DNA of 64,000 nucleotides, taken from Paractinoplanes tereljensis. Its GTDB lineage: Bacteria; Actinomycetota; Actinomycetes; Mycobacteriales; Micromonosporaceae. The stretch lies in assembly GCF_016862435.1 (NCBI RefSeq), contig NZ_BOMY01000031.1, forward strand, positions 154,786 to 218,785, read 5' to 3'. The notes under the pieces were generated by a model that worked only from the letters and a program-made list of their open reading frames with translations, was not told the origin of the DNA and did no database searches. Positions 42,943 to 51,792 of the stretch are shown piece after piece. Numbering within the stretch: position 1 is the stretch's first letter; each line of letters opens with the position of its first letter. The translations under genes were made by a program, and so were the position numbers.

Positions 42943-43004
42943 AGAGACGGTGCGTCTCTAATCGGGAATGCTAGGCTTCTCGACGAAGAGACGCAACGTC
43001 TCTT
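42943..43004. promoter_or_regulatory. Two TetR operators for the efflux pump
   Basis: AGAGACG-GTG-CGTCTCT (42943-42959) and AAGAGACG-CAA-CGTCTCTT (42986-43004): perfect inverted repeats with 3-nt spacers, 44 bp apart at the shared half-site. The second ends 13 nt before the TetR start, overlapping its leader. Confidence 0.88.
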
Positions 43005-43017
43005 ACGGAGGTGTGAT

Positions 43018-43617
43018 GTGCCGACCAGGCGCCGGGGTGAGGAGCTGGAGGCCACGATCCTGGAGGCGGCGTGGGCCGAGATCCAGGAGCACGGCTACAA
43101 CCGGCTGACCGTCGAGGGCGTGGCCGCCCGCGCGCAGACCGGCAAGCAGGTGCTCTACCGCCGCTGGCCCAACCGGGCGCAATTGGCCGTGGCCGCGATC
43201 CGGCACACCCTGGGCCCGCTGGTCACCGAGGCGCCCGACACCGGATCGCTGCGCGAGGACTACCTCACCGTGCTGCGGCTGATGGCCGGCCGGGCCCGGC
43301 ACTACACGCCCGAGCTGCTGCACGGCCTGATGCCCGAGGTCTGGGGCCTGGCCGGGGAGATCTCCTCGGCCCTGCCCGGCGTCATCGCCGAGATCCTGCG
43401 CAACGCGGCCGCCCGCGGCGAGATCACCCACGCCGACCTGCCCGAACGGGTGGCCATGCTGCCGCTCGACCTGGTCCGTTACGAGGGCATGCGCAGCGTC
43501 GTGCGGTGGGCGGAGATCACCGAAGCCGATGCCGAGAAGGTCGTCGCCGACATCCTCGACACCGTCTTCCTGCCCCTGGTGATGGCCCTGGCCGGGCCGT
43601 CCTCTAGACCGGAATGA
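43018..43617 (+). CDS. TetR-family repressor of the efflux pump
   Basis: 199 residues from GTG 43018 with CGGAGG at the start of the leader. Helix-turn-helix TVEGVAARAQTGKQVLYRRWP with the TetR_C_16-like ligand domain (WGLAGEISSALP). It is divergent from the DHA2 pump with two operators between them; ends overlapping the next, minus-strand gene by 14 nt. Confidence 0.9.
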   Translation: MPTRRRGEELEATILEAAWAEIQEHGYNRLTVEGVAARAQTGKQVLYRRWPNRAQLAVAAIRHTLGPLVTEAPDTGSLREDYLTVLRLMAGRARHYTPELLHGLMPEVWGLAGEISSALPGVIAEILRNAAARGEITHADLPERVAMLPLDLVRYEGMRSVVRWAEITEADAEKVVADILDTVFLPLVMALAGPSSRPE

Positions 43618-44371
43618 GCCGGGCCGCGAAGGCGACCGTGGCCACGCAACCGTCGCGCAACCGGGCGGCGGCCGGGTGCTCGCCCAGGTTCTCCAGGCGC
43701 GACGCGGTCGCCTCGACCAGCTGCTGGTCGGCGTTGAGCAGGCGCTTGGCCATCCGGGCCTGAGTCGGGGTGAGCCCGGCGAACGCGCACTGCTTCAGCG
43801 CGGCGACCGTCTCGTTGTCCAGGGTGCCGGCCAGCACCCGCTCGCTCACGATCTCCTGCAGCCACTTCGGCCACCAGCTGTACCGGCCGAGAGCCTGGCT
43901 CGACCGCACCGCGACGGCGGGGGAGTGATCGGCGTTGAGCAGCCGCAGCGCGATCTCGGCCCCGAAGCTCTCCAGGTGCAGCGCCGAGACGAACGCCTTG
44001 AGCAGCGGCCCGGTGCCGATGACCGACTCCATCGCGGCCGCGGCTCGCGCCCAGTCACCGGTCAGGATCAGGCACAGCGCGTGTGCCGCGGCGGTGCCGG
44101 TGTCCTCACCGATGGACCGCTCGTCGATCCGCGCGACGGTGGCGGCGAGCCGCACGGTCGCCAGGGTGGCCCGCTCGGCCCGCTCCTCGCTGGCCGGCCG
44201 GTTCAGGTGGCGCAGCACCATGTCGGCGGAGTGGTCGGCCTCGCGGCGCAGCAGCAGCGACGGGATGGCCGGGACGATCACGTCGGCGAGCGCCTCGGTC
44301 ACCGACGCGGCGTCGAACCGCTCGCAGTTCTGCTCGAACTCGGCCCACCACGACACCGGATGCATGTGCAC
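43604..44371 (-). CDS. Uncharacterised helical (HEAT-repeat-like) protein
   Basis: 255 residues from GTG 44371 (or ATG 44365). Pairs of amphipathic helices such as AAHALCLILTGDWARAAAAM and EIALRLLNADHSPAVAVRSS suggest an armadillo/HEAT-type scaffold, but no catalytic motif and no signal peptide are present. Family not recognised. Convergent with the TetR gene; a 284-nt regulatory-looking gap lies upstream. Confidence 0.6.
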   Translation of the reverse strand: MHMHPVSWWAEFEQNCERFDAASVTEALADVIVPAIPSLLLRREADHSADMVLRHLNRPASEERAERATLATVRLAATVARIDERSIGEDTGTAAAHALCLILTGDWARAAAAMESVIGTGPLLKAFVSALHLESFGAEIALRLLNADHSPAVAVRSSQALGRYSWWPKWLQEIVSERVLAGTLDNETVAALKQCAFAGLTPTQARMAKRLLNADQQLVEATASRLENLGEHPAAARLRDGCVATVAFAARLIPV

Positions 44372-44655
44372 GTCCCCCTCTGGTTCCCGTCGGCCGTGTG
44401 CCGGCCACGAACAACAATTCGGCGGGCGCAGGCATCGACTGAGGGCAACTTTTCGGACCCCTTCGGCAACCGTTCGGCACCGTTACTCGCTGCCGATATG
44501 AAGGACACGCTGAGTCGTCAAAGAAACTGCGGAGCGCATTCAATTGGCTACACGCAGCCAATCTATTCAGTGATTTGGGTCAACCTGTCTAACGAGCGTT
44601 GAGGGAATGCGATCGGCCACGAATCCTCGACAGACCCGTGTCATGAGGAGGTTCG
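44372..44655. promoter_or_regulatory. Regulatory gap with inverted repeat and phased direct repeats
   Basis: ATTGGCT (44544-44550) and AGCCAAT (44557-44563) form a perfect inverted repeat with a 6-nt spacer, a plausible operator for the plus-strand MFS gene. Three TTCGG repeats at 44452, 44462 and 44473 are spaced 10-11 bp, one helical turn, upstream of the minus-strand gene. The middle is AT-richer than its surroundings. No gene seen. Confidence 0.5.
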
Positions 44656-45915
44656 GTGACCGCGATGTCTCCCGCCCGGATGTGGCGGCCGCTGACCGGG
44701 CTGCTGCTGGCCCAGGGCAGTGCCCTTACCGCCAACCGGATTCTGCTGGTCGCCCTGCCCTGGCTGGTTCTCACGTCGACCGGAAGTCCGACCCAAACCG
44801 GACTGATCGCGACCTGCCAGGTTGTCCCGTTCGTCATCGTGCAGGCGCTGAGCGGCCCACTGCTCGACCGGGTCAACGCCCGGGCGGTCAGCGCGGCCGG
44901 CGACCTCGCGTCGGCGGCCGCGATCGTGATCCTGACCGTGCCCGGCACCCCTCCGATGTGGATGCTGTGCCTGATCGCGGTCGTGATCGGAACCGCCGAC
45001 GGCCCGGCCACCGCGGCCAAGGCCGTGCTGGTGCCGGCGGCGACGGCGGCCACCGGGCAGCCGCTGGAACGCGGCACCGGCCTGACCACCGCGGTGGAAC
45101 GGGCCGCCACCGCGGCCGGTCCGGCGCTGGCCGGCCTGCTGATCTCCACCGAGGGCGTGCAGGCCACGCTGCGGCTGGCCGCGACGCTGATGGCCCTGGC
45201 CGCGCTCACCGCGGTGTTCATCCCCGGCCGCCGCCGGCGGGCCGCCGCCCCCACCGGCTACCTGCGGGAACTGCGCGAGGGCGCCACCTTCCTGCACGGC
45301 GATCTCTCGCTGCGCGCGATCGTCGCGATGATCGTCGCCAGCAACTTCATCGATCAGGCGTTCCTCACCGTGCTCCTGCCGGTGTGGGCCCGCGACCACG
45401 GCCTCGGCGCCGAGCTGGTCGGCCTGGCCATCAGCGCGTTCGCGACCGCGTCGGTCGGCACCGCGCTGCTCACCGCGTGGATCGGCAACCGGCTCCCGCG
45501 CCGGTACACGTACCTGATCGGTTTCACCATCAGCGGGGTCTCCCGCCTGGTCGTGCTGGCCTGCGGCGCGCCCGCCGCGGTGGTCCTGTCGGTGTTCGCG
45601 GTGGCCGGCCTGGGCTCCGGCCTGGTCAACCCGATCATCAGCGCCTACACCTACGAACGCATCCCGGTGGCCCTGCACGGCCGGGTGAACACCCTGATCA
45701 CCGCGTGGGCCTGGTCCGGCATCCCGTTCGGTGGGCTGGCCGGCGCCGCCATGCTGTCCGCCGCCGGGCTCACCGCGTCGCTGTGGTGCTGCAGCGCCGC
45801 CTACCTGGTCGCGGTCCTGCGTCCCGGCTGGCGGGTGCAGTGGCACTCCCAGCGCTCGCGGGCCCTCGCCGCCACCCCCGCCGCGGTACCGGAACCGCAG
45901 ACCGCGGCGGTGTAG
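44656..45915 (+). CDS. MFS transporter
   Basis: 419 residues from GTG 44656; GAGGAGG starts 12 nt upstream. Twelve helices, with a DR-V-N loop (LLDRVNARAV) after helix 2 and LERGTGLTTAVERAATAAGP, a pattern of the EntS/enterobactin-exporter-like group. Substrate unknown. The PPOX-type gene follows after 9 nt and may be co-transcribed. Confidence 0.87.
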   Translation: MTAMSPARMWRPLTGLLLAQGSALTANRILLVALPWLVLTSTGSPTQTGLIATCQVVPFVIVQALSGPLLDRVNARAVSAAGDLASAAAIVILTVPGTPPMWMLCLIAVVIGTADGPATAAKAVLVPAATAATGQPLERGTGLTTAVERAATAAGPALAGLLISTEGVQATLRLAATLMALAALTAVFIPGRRRRAAAPTGYLRELREGATFLHGDLSLRAIVAMIVASNFIDQAFLTVLLPVWARDHGLGAELVGLAISAFATASVGTALLTAWIGNRLPRRYTYLIGFTISGVSRLVVLACGAPAAVVLSVFAVAGLGSGLVNPIISAYTYERIPVALHGRVNTLITAWAWSGIPFGGLAGAAMLSAAGLTASLWCCSAAYLVAVLRPGWRVQWHSQRSRALAATPAAVPEPQTAAV

Positions 45916-45924
45916 CTTCGTGCC

Positions 45925-46362
45925 ATGACGACGCTCGACGACTTCGCCGCGCTCGCGGGCAAGGAGCAGGGCCTGGTGATCGTCTCGACCCTGCGGGCCG
46001 ACGGCACGATCCAGGCCTCGCTGGTCAACGCGGGCGTGCTGCCCGACCCGGCCACCGGCGTCCCGGCGCTGGCGTTCGTCACCTACGGGAAGGTGAAGCT
46101 GGCCAACCTGCGGGCCCGGCCCCAGCTCACGGTGAGCGTGCGGTCCGGCTGGCAGTGGGCCACCGCCGAGGGCACGGCCCGGCTGATCGGCCCGGACGAC
46201 CCGGCCGGCGGCGTCGACGCCGAACGGCTGCGACTGCTGTTACGCGAGGTCTTCACCGCGGCCGGCGGCACCCACGACGACTGGAACGAGTACGACCGGG
46301 TGATGGCCGACCAGCGCCGCACGGTCGTCCTGATCGCCCCCTCCCGCGTCTACAGCAACTAG
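45925..46362 (+). CDS. PPOX-class flavin/F420-dependent split-barrel protein
   Basis: 145 residues. Split-barrel fold of the pyridoxamine-phosphate-oxidase family: VIVSTLRADGTIQASLVNAG, KVKLANLRARPQLTVSV, then ATAEGTARLIG. In actinobacteria this group (Rv1155-like) often uses F420 to reduce small molecules. The stop overlaps the convergent LarA-like gene by 4 nt. Confidence 0.83.
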   Translation: MTTLDDFAALAGKEQGLVIVSTLRADGTIQASLVNAGVLPDPATGVPALAFVTYGKVKLANLRARPQLTVSVRSGWQWATAEGTARLIGPDDPAGGVDAERLRLLLREVFTAAGGTHDDWNEYDRVMADQRRTVVLIAPSRVYSN

Positions 46363-47594
46363 CTCCGCAGGCGGAAGAGCACCTCGCCGGCGCGGGGGAC
46401 CACCATGGTGTCCGGGTCGGCCTCGAAGGCGGCCACGTCGATCGTCGCCGGGTCGCGATAGCCCAGGTTCACCGCCCGGCAGACCTCCTCGGGGATGCCG
46501 GTGGCCAGGGTGACCTCGACCCGCAGTCGTTCCTCGCCCGTCGACGGGTCGTAGGTGCCGGCACCGCGCAGGTGGGTGGAGTGGGCCAGCACGCCCCAGT
46601 GCACGTGCGAGAAGGTGTCCCACTGCTTCACGAAGTAGTCGCGGCAGTGGTAGCCGATCTCGTGGATCTGCGGGTGGCTGGTGGCGATCTCGGTGATGTG
46701 CGGGGCGTACAGGATCACCTCGCCGCCGTCGGCCACGATCGGTTCGACCTTGTAGAAGCCCTTGGCGCCGGTCCAGATCTCGTCGTACATCGCCGGCACC
46801 AGCGACAGCACCCGGCGGACCGGTGCGTCCAGGTAGGTGACGTGGGTGGCCGCGCTGACCTCGGCGGCGCTCGCCCAGGACGAGATGCAGTCGCCGAACG
46901 ACACCGAGTGCAGGTCGCCGTCGGTGCCCTCGGCGGTGACCACGCAGAGGGCGTACGTGTCGGCCGGTATCAGCGCGGCGCCGTCGTTGATCAGGGCCCG
47001 CACCGGCGTCAGTGAGGTGGTGCCGATGATCTCGGCCGAGGTGATCAGGGCGCCGAGCCAGTGCGACACGTCGATGATCTTCTGGCCGGCCACCCCGGGG
47101 AAGAAGTACTTGTTGCCGCCGGACATGCCGACCACCTCGTGCGGCAGCACCGGCCCGACCACCAGCGCGATGTCGTGCTCGACGACCGCCCGGTTGAGCA
47201 GCACCTCGACGTCGCCGGTCATCCGCCCGCCGGAGAGTTCCTCGATCCGGGAGCTGGGGATCGTGCCGAGGTTGGCGAACGTCGACGGTTCCCACCACTC
47301 GTGGTTGCGCACCTCGACGCCGGGAAAGACACCGACGTGCTCGGCGAGGGCCGCGTCGCTCATCGCGCCGTGCGTGCCGAGCGCGATCAGCACGGTCAGC
47401 TTCGACACCCGGCCGTGCAGCGCCCGGTGCACGGCGCCGACCAGCAGCGGCAGCGGGCACACCCGGGTGGCGTCCGGGACCAGCACGCAGACGCTGCGCC
47501 CGTCGAAGTCGATCCGCCCGAGCTGGTCGACGACGAACTCGGTGACCTCGGCGGGGGAGAGGACGCGGTCGGGACCACCAAGCCTGCTGCTCAT
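46359..47594 (-). CDS. LarA-like nickel-pincer racemase/epimerase
   Basis: 411 residues (DUF2088 plus C-terminal domain). Residues corresponding to the LarA active site keep their spacing: Asp41 and Arg44 in PDATR, His75 in THGAMSD, His152 in LPHEVVG, Lys162 in SGGNKYFFPG (cofactor anchor) and His178 (nickel ligand), 16 residues on. LarA homologues racemise or epimerise alpha-hydroxy acids, including lactate, malate and D-gluconate. No larB/C/E cofactor genes are in the window. ATG 47594 overlaps the dehydrogenase stop (ATGA). The substrate is probably a sugar acid given the neighbours. Confidence 0.85.
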   Translation of the reverse strand: MSSRLGGPDRVLSPAEVTEFVVDQLGRIDFDGRSVCVLVPDATRVCPLPLLVGAVHRALHGRVSKLTVLIALGTHGAMSDAALAEHVGVFPGVEVRNHEWWEPSTFANLGTIPSSRIEELSGGRMTGDVEVLLNRAVVEHDIALVVGPVLPHEVVGMSGGNKYFFPGVAGQKIIDVSHWLGALITSAEIIGTTSLTPVRALINDGAALIPADTYALCVVTAEGTDGDLHSVSFGDCISSWASAAEVSAATHVTYLDAPVRRVLSLVPAMYDEIWTGAKGFYKVEPIVADGGEVILYAPHITEIATSHPQIHEIGYHCRDYFVKQWDTFSHVHWGVLAHSTHLRGAGTYDPSTGEERLRVEVTLATGIPEEVCRAVNLGYRDPATIDVAAFEADPDTMVVPRAGEVLFRLRS

Positions 47595-48598
47595 GCCGCC
47601 GATCCTGCCAGGGAGACCGGGCGGCCGGTGCGGGCCGACCGGTAGGCGCCGGTGATCACCGAGATCGCCAGCCGGTTCGTCGCGAGGTCGACCCGCAGCG
47701 GCTCGGTGCCGGCCAGGGCGCCGAGAAAATTCAGGTACTGCCGGTGGTGCGCGCCGGACAGCCGGCCCGGGTCCTGGCTCGCGGTGTTCGCACCGGTGGC
47801 GGTCACCGCCGCGTCGCCGAAGTAGGTCAGCTCGTCGTTGTCGATCACCGCCGAGCCCCGGTCGCCGTGCACCTGCAACCGGGCGCTCAGGCCCGGATAG
47901 GCCGAGGTGGTGGCGTGCAGGACGCCGAGGGCACCGGAGTCGAACCGGACCAGCCCGGCGGCCACGTCCTCCACCTCGATCCGCTCGTGCGCGAGGGTGC
48001 CGGTCCAGGCGAACACCTCGACCGGCCGGCCGAGCGCGGCGATCAGCAGGTCGACGGTGTGCACGCCCTGGTTCATCAGCGCGCCGCCGCCGTCCAGGGC
48101 CCAGGTGCCACGCCAGTCCCCCGAGTCGTAGTAGCTCTGCGCGCGCCACCAGTCGACCGACGCGATGCCCGAGGTGACCCGCCCGAACTCGCCCCGGCCG
48201 ATCGCCTCGAGGACCCGCTCGGTGGCCGGGTCGAACCGGTGCTGGGAGATCACCGTGACGAGGGTGCCGGCGTCCCGCTGGGCCCGGATGATCTCGTCGG
48301 TGCGCTCGACGGTGATCTCGGCCGGCTTCTCCAGGACGACGTGCTTCCCGGCCCGCAGGGCCTCGATGGCCACCGGGCCGTGCCGGCCGGTCGGGGTGCA
48401 GACCACCACCGCGTCGATCGGCGCGGCGCCGAGAGCCGCGGCGAGCGTGGGGTACGGCCGGGCGCCGTGGGCCGACGCCAGCTGCTCGGCCCGGGCGGTG
48501 TCGACGTCGACGATCGCGGTCAGCGAGGCCAACCGGCTCAGAATCGCGGCGTGGTGCGCGCCGATCACGCCGGCGCCGACGATGGCGAAGCTGGTCAC
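47591..48598 (-). CDS. Gfo/Idh/MocA-family oxidoreductase
   Basis: 335 residues. Rossmann N-terminus (FAIVGAGVIGAHHAAIL), the EKP motif in VLEKPAEI (the family's catalytic-lysine motif), and the C-terminal sheet with the catalytic-type segment GGGALMNQGVHTVDLL (His). Oxidises or reduces sugar-alcohol or cyclitol positions with NAD(P). Coupled by ATGA to genes on both sides. Confidence 0.9.
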   Translation of the reverse strand: MTSFAIVGAGVIGAHHAAILSRLASLTAIVDVDTARAEQLASAHGARPYPTLAAALGAAPIDAVVVCTPTGRHGPVAIEALRAGKHVVLEKPAEITVERTDEIIRAQRDAGTLVTVISQHRFDPATERVLEAIGRGEFGRVTSGIASVDWWRAQSYYDSGDWRGTWALDGGGALMNQGVHTVDLLIAALGRPVEVFAWTGTLAHERIEVEDVAAGLVRFDSGALGVLHATTSAYPGLSARLQVHGDRGSAVIDNDELTYFGDAAVTATGANTASQDPGRLSGAHHRQYLNFLGALAGTEPLRVDLATNRLAISVITGAYRSARTGRPVSLAGSAA

Positions 48599-49422
48599 GC
48601 GTACTCGATCCCCTCGGTCTCGAGCAGGCCGGTGAAGGCCTGCCAGGCGGTTCGGAACAGCGCCGGCCCGGAGAAGCCGCCGGTGGCGTGCCCGGCGGCC
48701 AGATGGGGTTCGAGGGAGAAGAAGCCGTCGAAGCCGTCGCGGCGCAGGGCCCGGACGGTCTCGGCGACCTCACCGTCGCCCTGCCCGGCCGGCACCACCG
48801 TGCCGTCGGCGGCGAGCGCGTCCTTGATCTGCACGTATTCCAGGTGCGGGCGCAGCATCGCGTAGCCGTCGGTGAACGGCCGCACGCCGACCTGCACGAA
48901 GTTGGCCGGATCCCAGGCCAGCCGCAGCGCGGGCGAGCCGATCGAGCGGACCAGGTCGAGACAGCGGCCGGGAACGTCGCCGTAGATCTGTTTCTCGTTC
49001 TCATGCAGCAGGATCAGGCCGGCCTCCTCGGCCACCCGCACGAGCGCCCGCATCCGGTCGAGCACCGCGGCGCGATGGTGGGCCGGGTCGTCGCCGCGGG
49101 GGAGGAAGAACGAGAAGATCCGGATGTACCGGGCGCCGAGCCGGTGGGCGACCTCGGCGGCGTGCTTCATCCGGTCCAGGTGCGGCGGGAAGTCGTCGCC
49201 GATGCCGATCTTCCCGATCGGCGAGCCGATCGACGAGACCTGCACGGCGTACGCGGAGAGGGTCTTTTTGATCTGGTTCAGTTGGGCCGGGGAGAGATCG
49301 AGGATGTTGACGTCCCAGGCGCTGCGCACCTCGATGAACTTCAGGCCGAGGCCGGAAGCGACCGCGCACTGTTCGGTGAAGTCGGGGGAGATCTCGTCGG
49401 AGAAGCCGGAGAGGGTCCACAC
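48595..49422 (-). CDS. TIM-barrel sugar-phosphate isomerase/epimerase
   Basis: 275 residues from GTG 49422. Metal/catalytic acids at strand ends: Glu in FIEVRSAW, Glu in LLHENEK, Asp in LAWDPANF with His in HLEYVQIKD, and Glu in FFSLEPHL, as in IolE/IolI and related AP-endonuclease-2 folds. Probably isomerises or dehydrates a sugar intermediate. First gene of the isomerase-dehydrogenase-LarA operon. Confidence 0.87.
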   Translation of the reverse strand: MWTLSGFSDEISPDFTEQCAVASGLGLKFIEVRSAWDVNILDLSPAQLNQIKKTLSAYAVQVSSIGSPIGKIGIGDDFPPHLDRMKHAAEVAHRLGARYIRIFSFFLPRGDDPAHHRAAVLDRMRALVRVAEEAGLILLHENEKQIYGDVPGRCLDLVRSIGSPALRLAWDPANFVQVGVRPFTDGYAMLRPHLEYVQIKDALAADGTVVPAGQGDGEVAETVRALRRDGFDGFFSLEPHLAAGHATGGFSGPALFRTAWQAFTGLLETEGIEYA

Positions 49423-49477
49423 CCCGCCATCATCGCCGCACCGGCCGGCAACCGCCCGGCAACCGAGTCGGCATCCG

Positions 49478-49585
49478 GTGCAGCTCAACGACCGCACCCG
49501 GCAGGTCGACTGGACCCAGGGCACCACGTACGGCGATGTTCTGCACCGGCTGCGGCACGCCGGCTGGTTGATCCCTCGGACATGA
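49478..49585 (+). CDS. Short ORF or gene fragment in the divergent gap
   Basis: A 35-codon open frame from GTG 49478 ends at TGA 49583-49585 and reads like the tail of a soluble protein (VDWTQGTTYGDVLHRLRHAG). No ribosome site. It may be a remnant of a deleted gene or simply a non-coding open frame in the divergent promoter region; I cannot name a family. Confidence 0.3.
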   Translation: MQLNDRTRQVDWTQGTTYGDVLHRLRHAGWLIPRT

Positions 49586-49592
49586 TGGAGGC

Positions 49593-50546
49593 GTGGCCGC
49601 CGATCGACTGCACCGCATCGCCGTACTCGTCCTGGAAGGGGCGAAACCGCTCGACGTCGGCATCCCCGCGCAGGTTTTCACCACCCGGGCGAGCATGCCC
49701 TACGAGGTACGGGTGTGCGGTCCCGCGCCCGGCCTGGTGACCGGCGGCGACGGCCTGTCGTACCACGTCGCCGACGGCCTCGACGTGCTCGCCTGGGCCG
49801 ACATCGTCTTCATCCCCGGCTACCGGTTCCCCGACCGGGACGACCCGCCTCCAGCCGTGGTCGACGCGCTGCTGGCCGCGCACGCCCGCGGCGCGCGGCT
49901 GGCCGCCATCTCCACCGGCGCGTTCGCGCTGGCCGCCACCGGGCTGCTCGACGGACGCCGGGCGACCACGCACTGGCACTACACCCGGGCCCTGGCCGCG
50001 AAACACCCGTCGGTGCGGGTCGACGAGAACGTCCTGTTCGTCGACGAGGGCAGCGTGCTCACCTCGGCCGGCGCTGCCTCCGGCCTCGACCTGTGCCTGC
50101 ATATCCTGCGCGGCGACCTCGGCGTGGCCGGCGCCAACCACGCGGCCCGGCGGCTGGTCGCGGCGCCGTTCCGCAGCGGCGGCCAGGCCCAGTACGTTCC
50201 GCACAGCGTCCCCGAACCGCTCGGCGAACGGTTCGCCGCCACCCGCGAGTGGGCCCTGCACCGCCTCGGCAAGCCGCTCACCCTGGAGATGCTGGCCCGG
50301 CACGCGGCGGTGTCCCCGCGCACGTTCTCCCGGCGCTTCGCCGAGGACACCGGCGACACCCCGATGGAATGGGTGCTGCGGGCCCGCATCGACATGGCCC
50401 GCGAGCTGCTCGAACTCTCCGGCCGCGGGATCGAGCAGATCGCCGCCGACGTCGGCCTGGGCACCGGCGCCAACCTGCGGATGCACTTCCGCCGGGTGCT
50501 GGGCACCACCCCGAGCGAATACCGGCGTACGTTCCGCCTGGCGTGA
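49593..50546 (+). CDS. GlxA-type AraC regulator with DJ-1/PfpI domain
   Basis: 317 residues. N-terminal glutamine-amidotransferase-like domain (IAVLVLEGAKPLDVG, FIPGY) in which the elbow reads AISTGAFALA, Ser replacing the usual Cys, so no enzyme activity is expected; C-terminal AraC helix-turn-helix pair (MLARHAAVSPRTFSRRF and IEQIAADVGLGTGANLRMHF). GTG start with GGAGG only 1 nt away, so the exact start is uncertain. It is divergent from the isomerase/dehydrogenase/LarA operon and may activate it. Confidence 0.85.
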   Translation: MAADRLHRIAVLVLEGAKPLDVGIPAQVFTTRASMPYEVRVCGPAPGLVTGGDGLSYHVADGLDVLAWADIVFIPGYRFPDRDDPPPAVVDALLAAHARGARLAAISTGAFALAATGLLDGRRATTHWHYTRALAAKHPSVRVDENVLFVDEGSVLTSAGAASGLDLCLHILRGDLGVAGANHAARRLVAAPFRSGGQAQYVPHSVPEPLGERFAATREWALHRLGKPLTLEMLARHAAVSPRTFSRRFAEDTGDTPMEWVLRARIDMARELLELSGRGIEQIAADVGLGTGANLRMHFRRVLGTTPSEYRRTFRLA

Positions 50547-50609
50547 TCCTTGCGAACCATGGCGCGCCCGCCGCTGTCTGTTACGGCTGGTTTTCGTGAG
50601 GCTGAAGAC

Positions 50610-51605
50610 ATGACACGCATCGCCATCAACGGATTCGGCCGCATCGGCCGCAACGTGCTGCGCGCTCTGCTGGAGCGGGACAGCAAACTCGACGTCGTCG
50701 CCGTCAACGACCTCACCGAGCCCACGGCCCTGGCCCGGCTGCTCGCCTTCGACTCCACCTCCGGCCGACTGGGCCGCCCGGTCACGGTAGACGGCGACGA
50801 GCTGGTCGTCGACGGCCGCCGGATCAAGGTGCTGGCCGAACGGGATCCGGCCCAGCTGCCCTGGGCGGAGCTGGGCGTCGACGTGGTGCTGGAGGCCACC
50901 GGCCGTTTCACGGCCGCCACCGCGGCCCGCGCCCACCTGACGGCGGGCGCGAAGAAGGTCCTGGTGGGCGCGCCTTCCGACGGCGCCGACGTGACCATCG
51001 CGTACGGCGTGAACAACGACGCGTACGACCCGGCCACCCACACGATCATCTCGAACGCGTCCTGTACGACGAACGCCCTGGCCCCGCTGGCCGCGGTCCT
51101 GGACGAGCTGGCCGGCATCGAACACGGCTTCATGACCACGGTGCACGCGTACACCCAGGAGCAGAACCTCCAGGACGGCCCGCACCGAGACCCCCGCCGG
51201 GCCCGTGCGGCCGCGGTGAACATCGTCCCGACCACGACCGGCGCGGCCAAGGCGATCGGCAAGGTCCTCCCGCGCCTGGACGGCAAACTGACCGGCGACT
51301 CGATCCGGGTCCCGGTCCCGGTGGGCTCGATCGTGGAGCTGAACACCACGGTCACCCGAGAGGTAACCCGAGACGAGGTCCTCACGGCGTACCGAGTGGC
51401 CGCCGACGGCCCCCTGTCCGGCATCCTCGAATATTCGGAAGATGCCCTGGTCTCCGCCGACATAGTCGGAAACCCGGCGTCGTCAATCTTCGACTCGGCC
51501 CTGACCCGGGTGGACGGCCGCCACATCAAGGTAGTCGCCTGGTACGACAACGAGTGGGGCTTCTCCAACCGAGTAATAGACACCCTGGAACTACTGGGCC
51601 AGTAG
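50610..51605 (+). CDS. gap: Glyceraldehyde-3-phosphate dehydrogenase
   Basis: 331 residues from ATG 50610. NAD-binding start RIAINGFGRIGRNV, catalytic Cys152 in SNASCTTNALAP, catalytic His in TTVHAYTQEQNLQDGPHRD, and C-terminal AWYDNEWGFSNRV. Length and motifs are those of a full catalytic enzyme of glycolysis/gluconeogenesis. In-frame codons before 50610 do not look coding. Probably one of several gap genes in such genomes; here it stands alone. Confidence 0.95.
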   Translation: MTRIAINGFGRIGRNVLRALLERDSKLDVVAVNDLTEPTALARLLAFDSTSGRLGRPVTVDGDELVVDGRRIKVLAERDPAQLPWAELGVDVVLEATGRFTAATAARAHLTAGAKKVLVGAPSDGADVTIAYGVNNDAYDPATHTIISNASCTTNALAPLAAVLDELAGIEHGFMTTVHAYTQEQNLQDGPHRDPRRARAAAVNIVPTTTGAAKAIGKVLPRLDGKLTGDSIRVPVPVGSIVELNTTVTREVTRDEVLTAYRVAADGPLSGILEYSEDALVSADIVGNPASSIFDSALTRVDGRHIKVVAWYDNEWGFSNRVIDTLELLGQ

Positions 51606-51792
51606 CCGAACCTACCTTCCTCACGTTTGATCGGCGTCGCCCCGGGACGTAGCGCGTGGAGACCATCCAGGGACTCCGCGCGCTCACCCGCCCGATGCAC
51701 GGCCGGAAGAACCGCCGCAATTGCCCGAGCCTCAGGTAGCGCAGAGCCGATTCGATGAGGTACAGCTTTTCTGGACGTCTCTGGGGGTAGGC

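Noticed and set aside
46359..49004. Single 881-codon minus-strand frame suggesting a fusion of the LarA-like protein with an upstream domain
   Set aside because: The first 470 codons are an off-frame reading of the isomerase and dehydrogenase genes; true LarA-like start is ATG 47594, coupled by ATGA.
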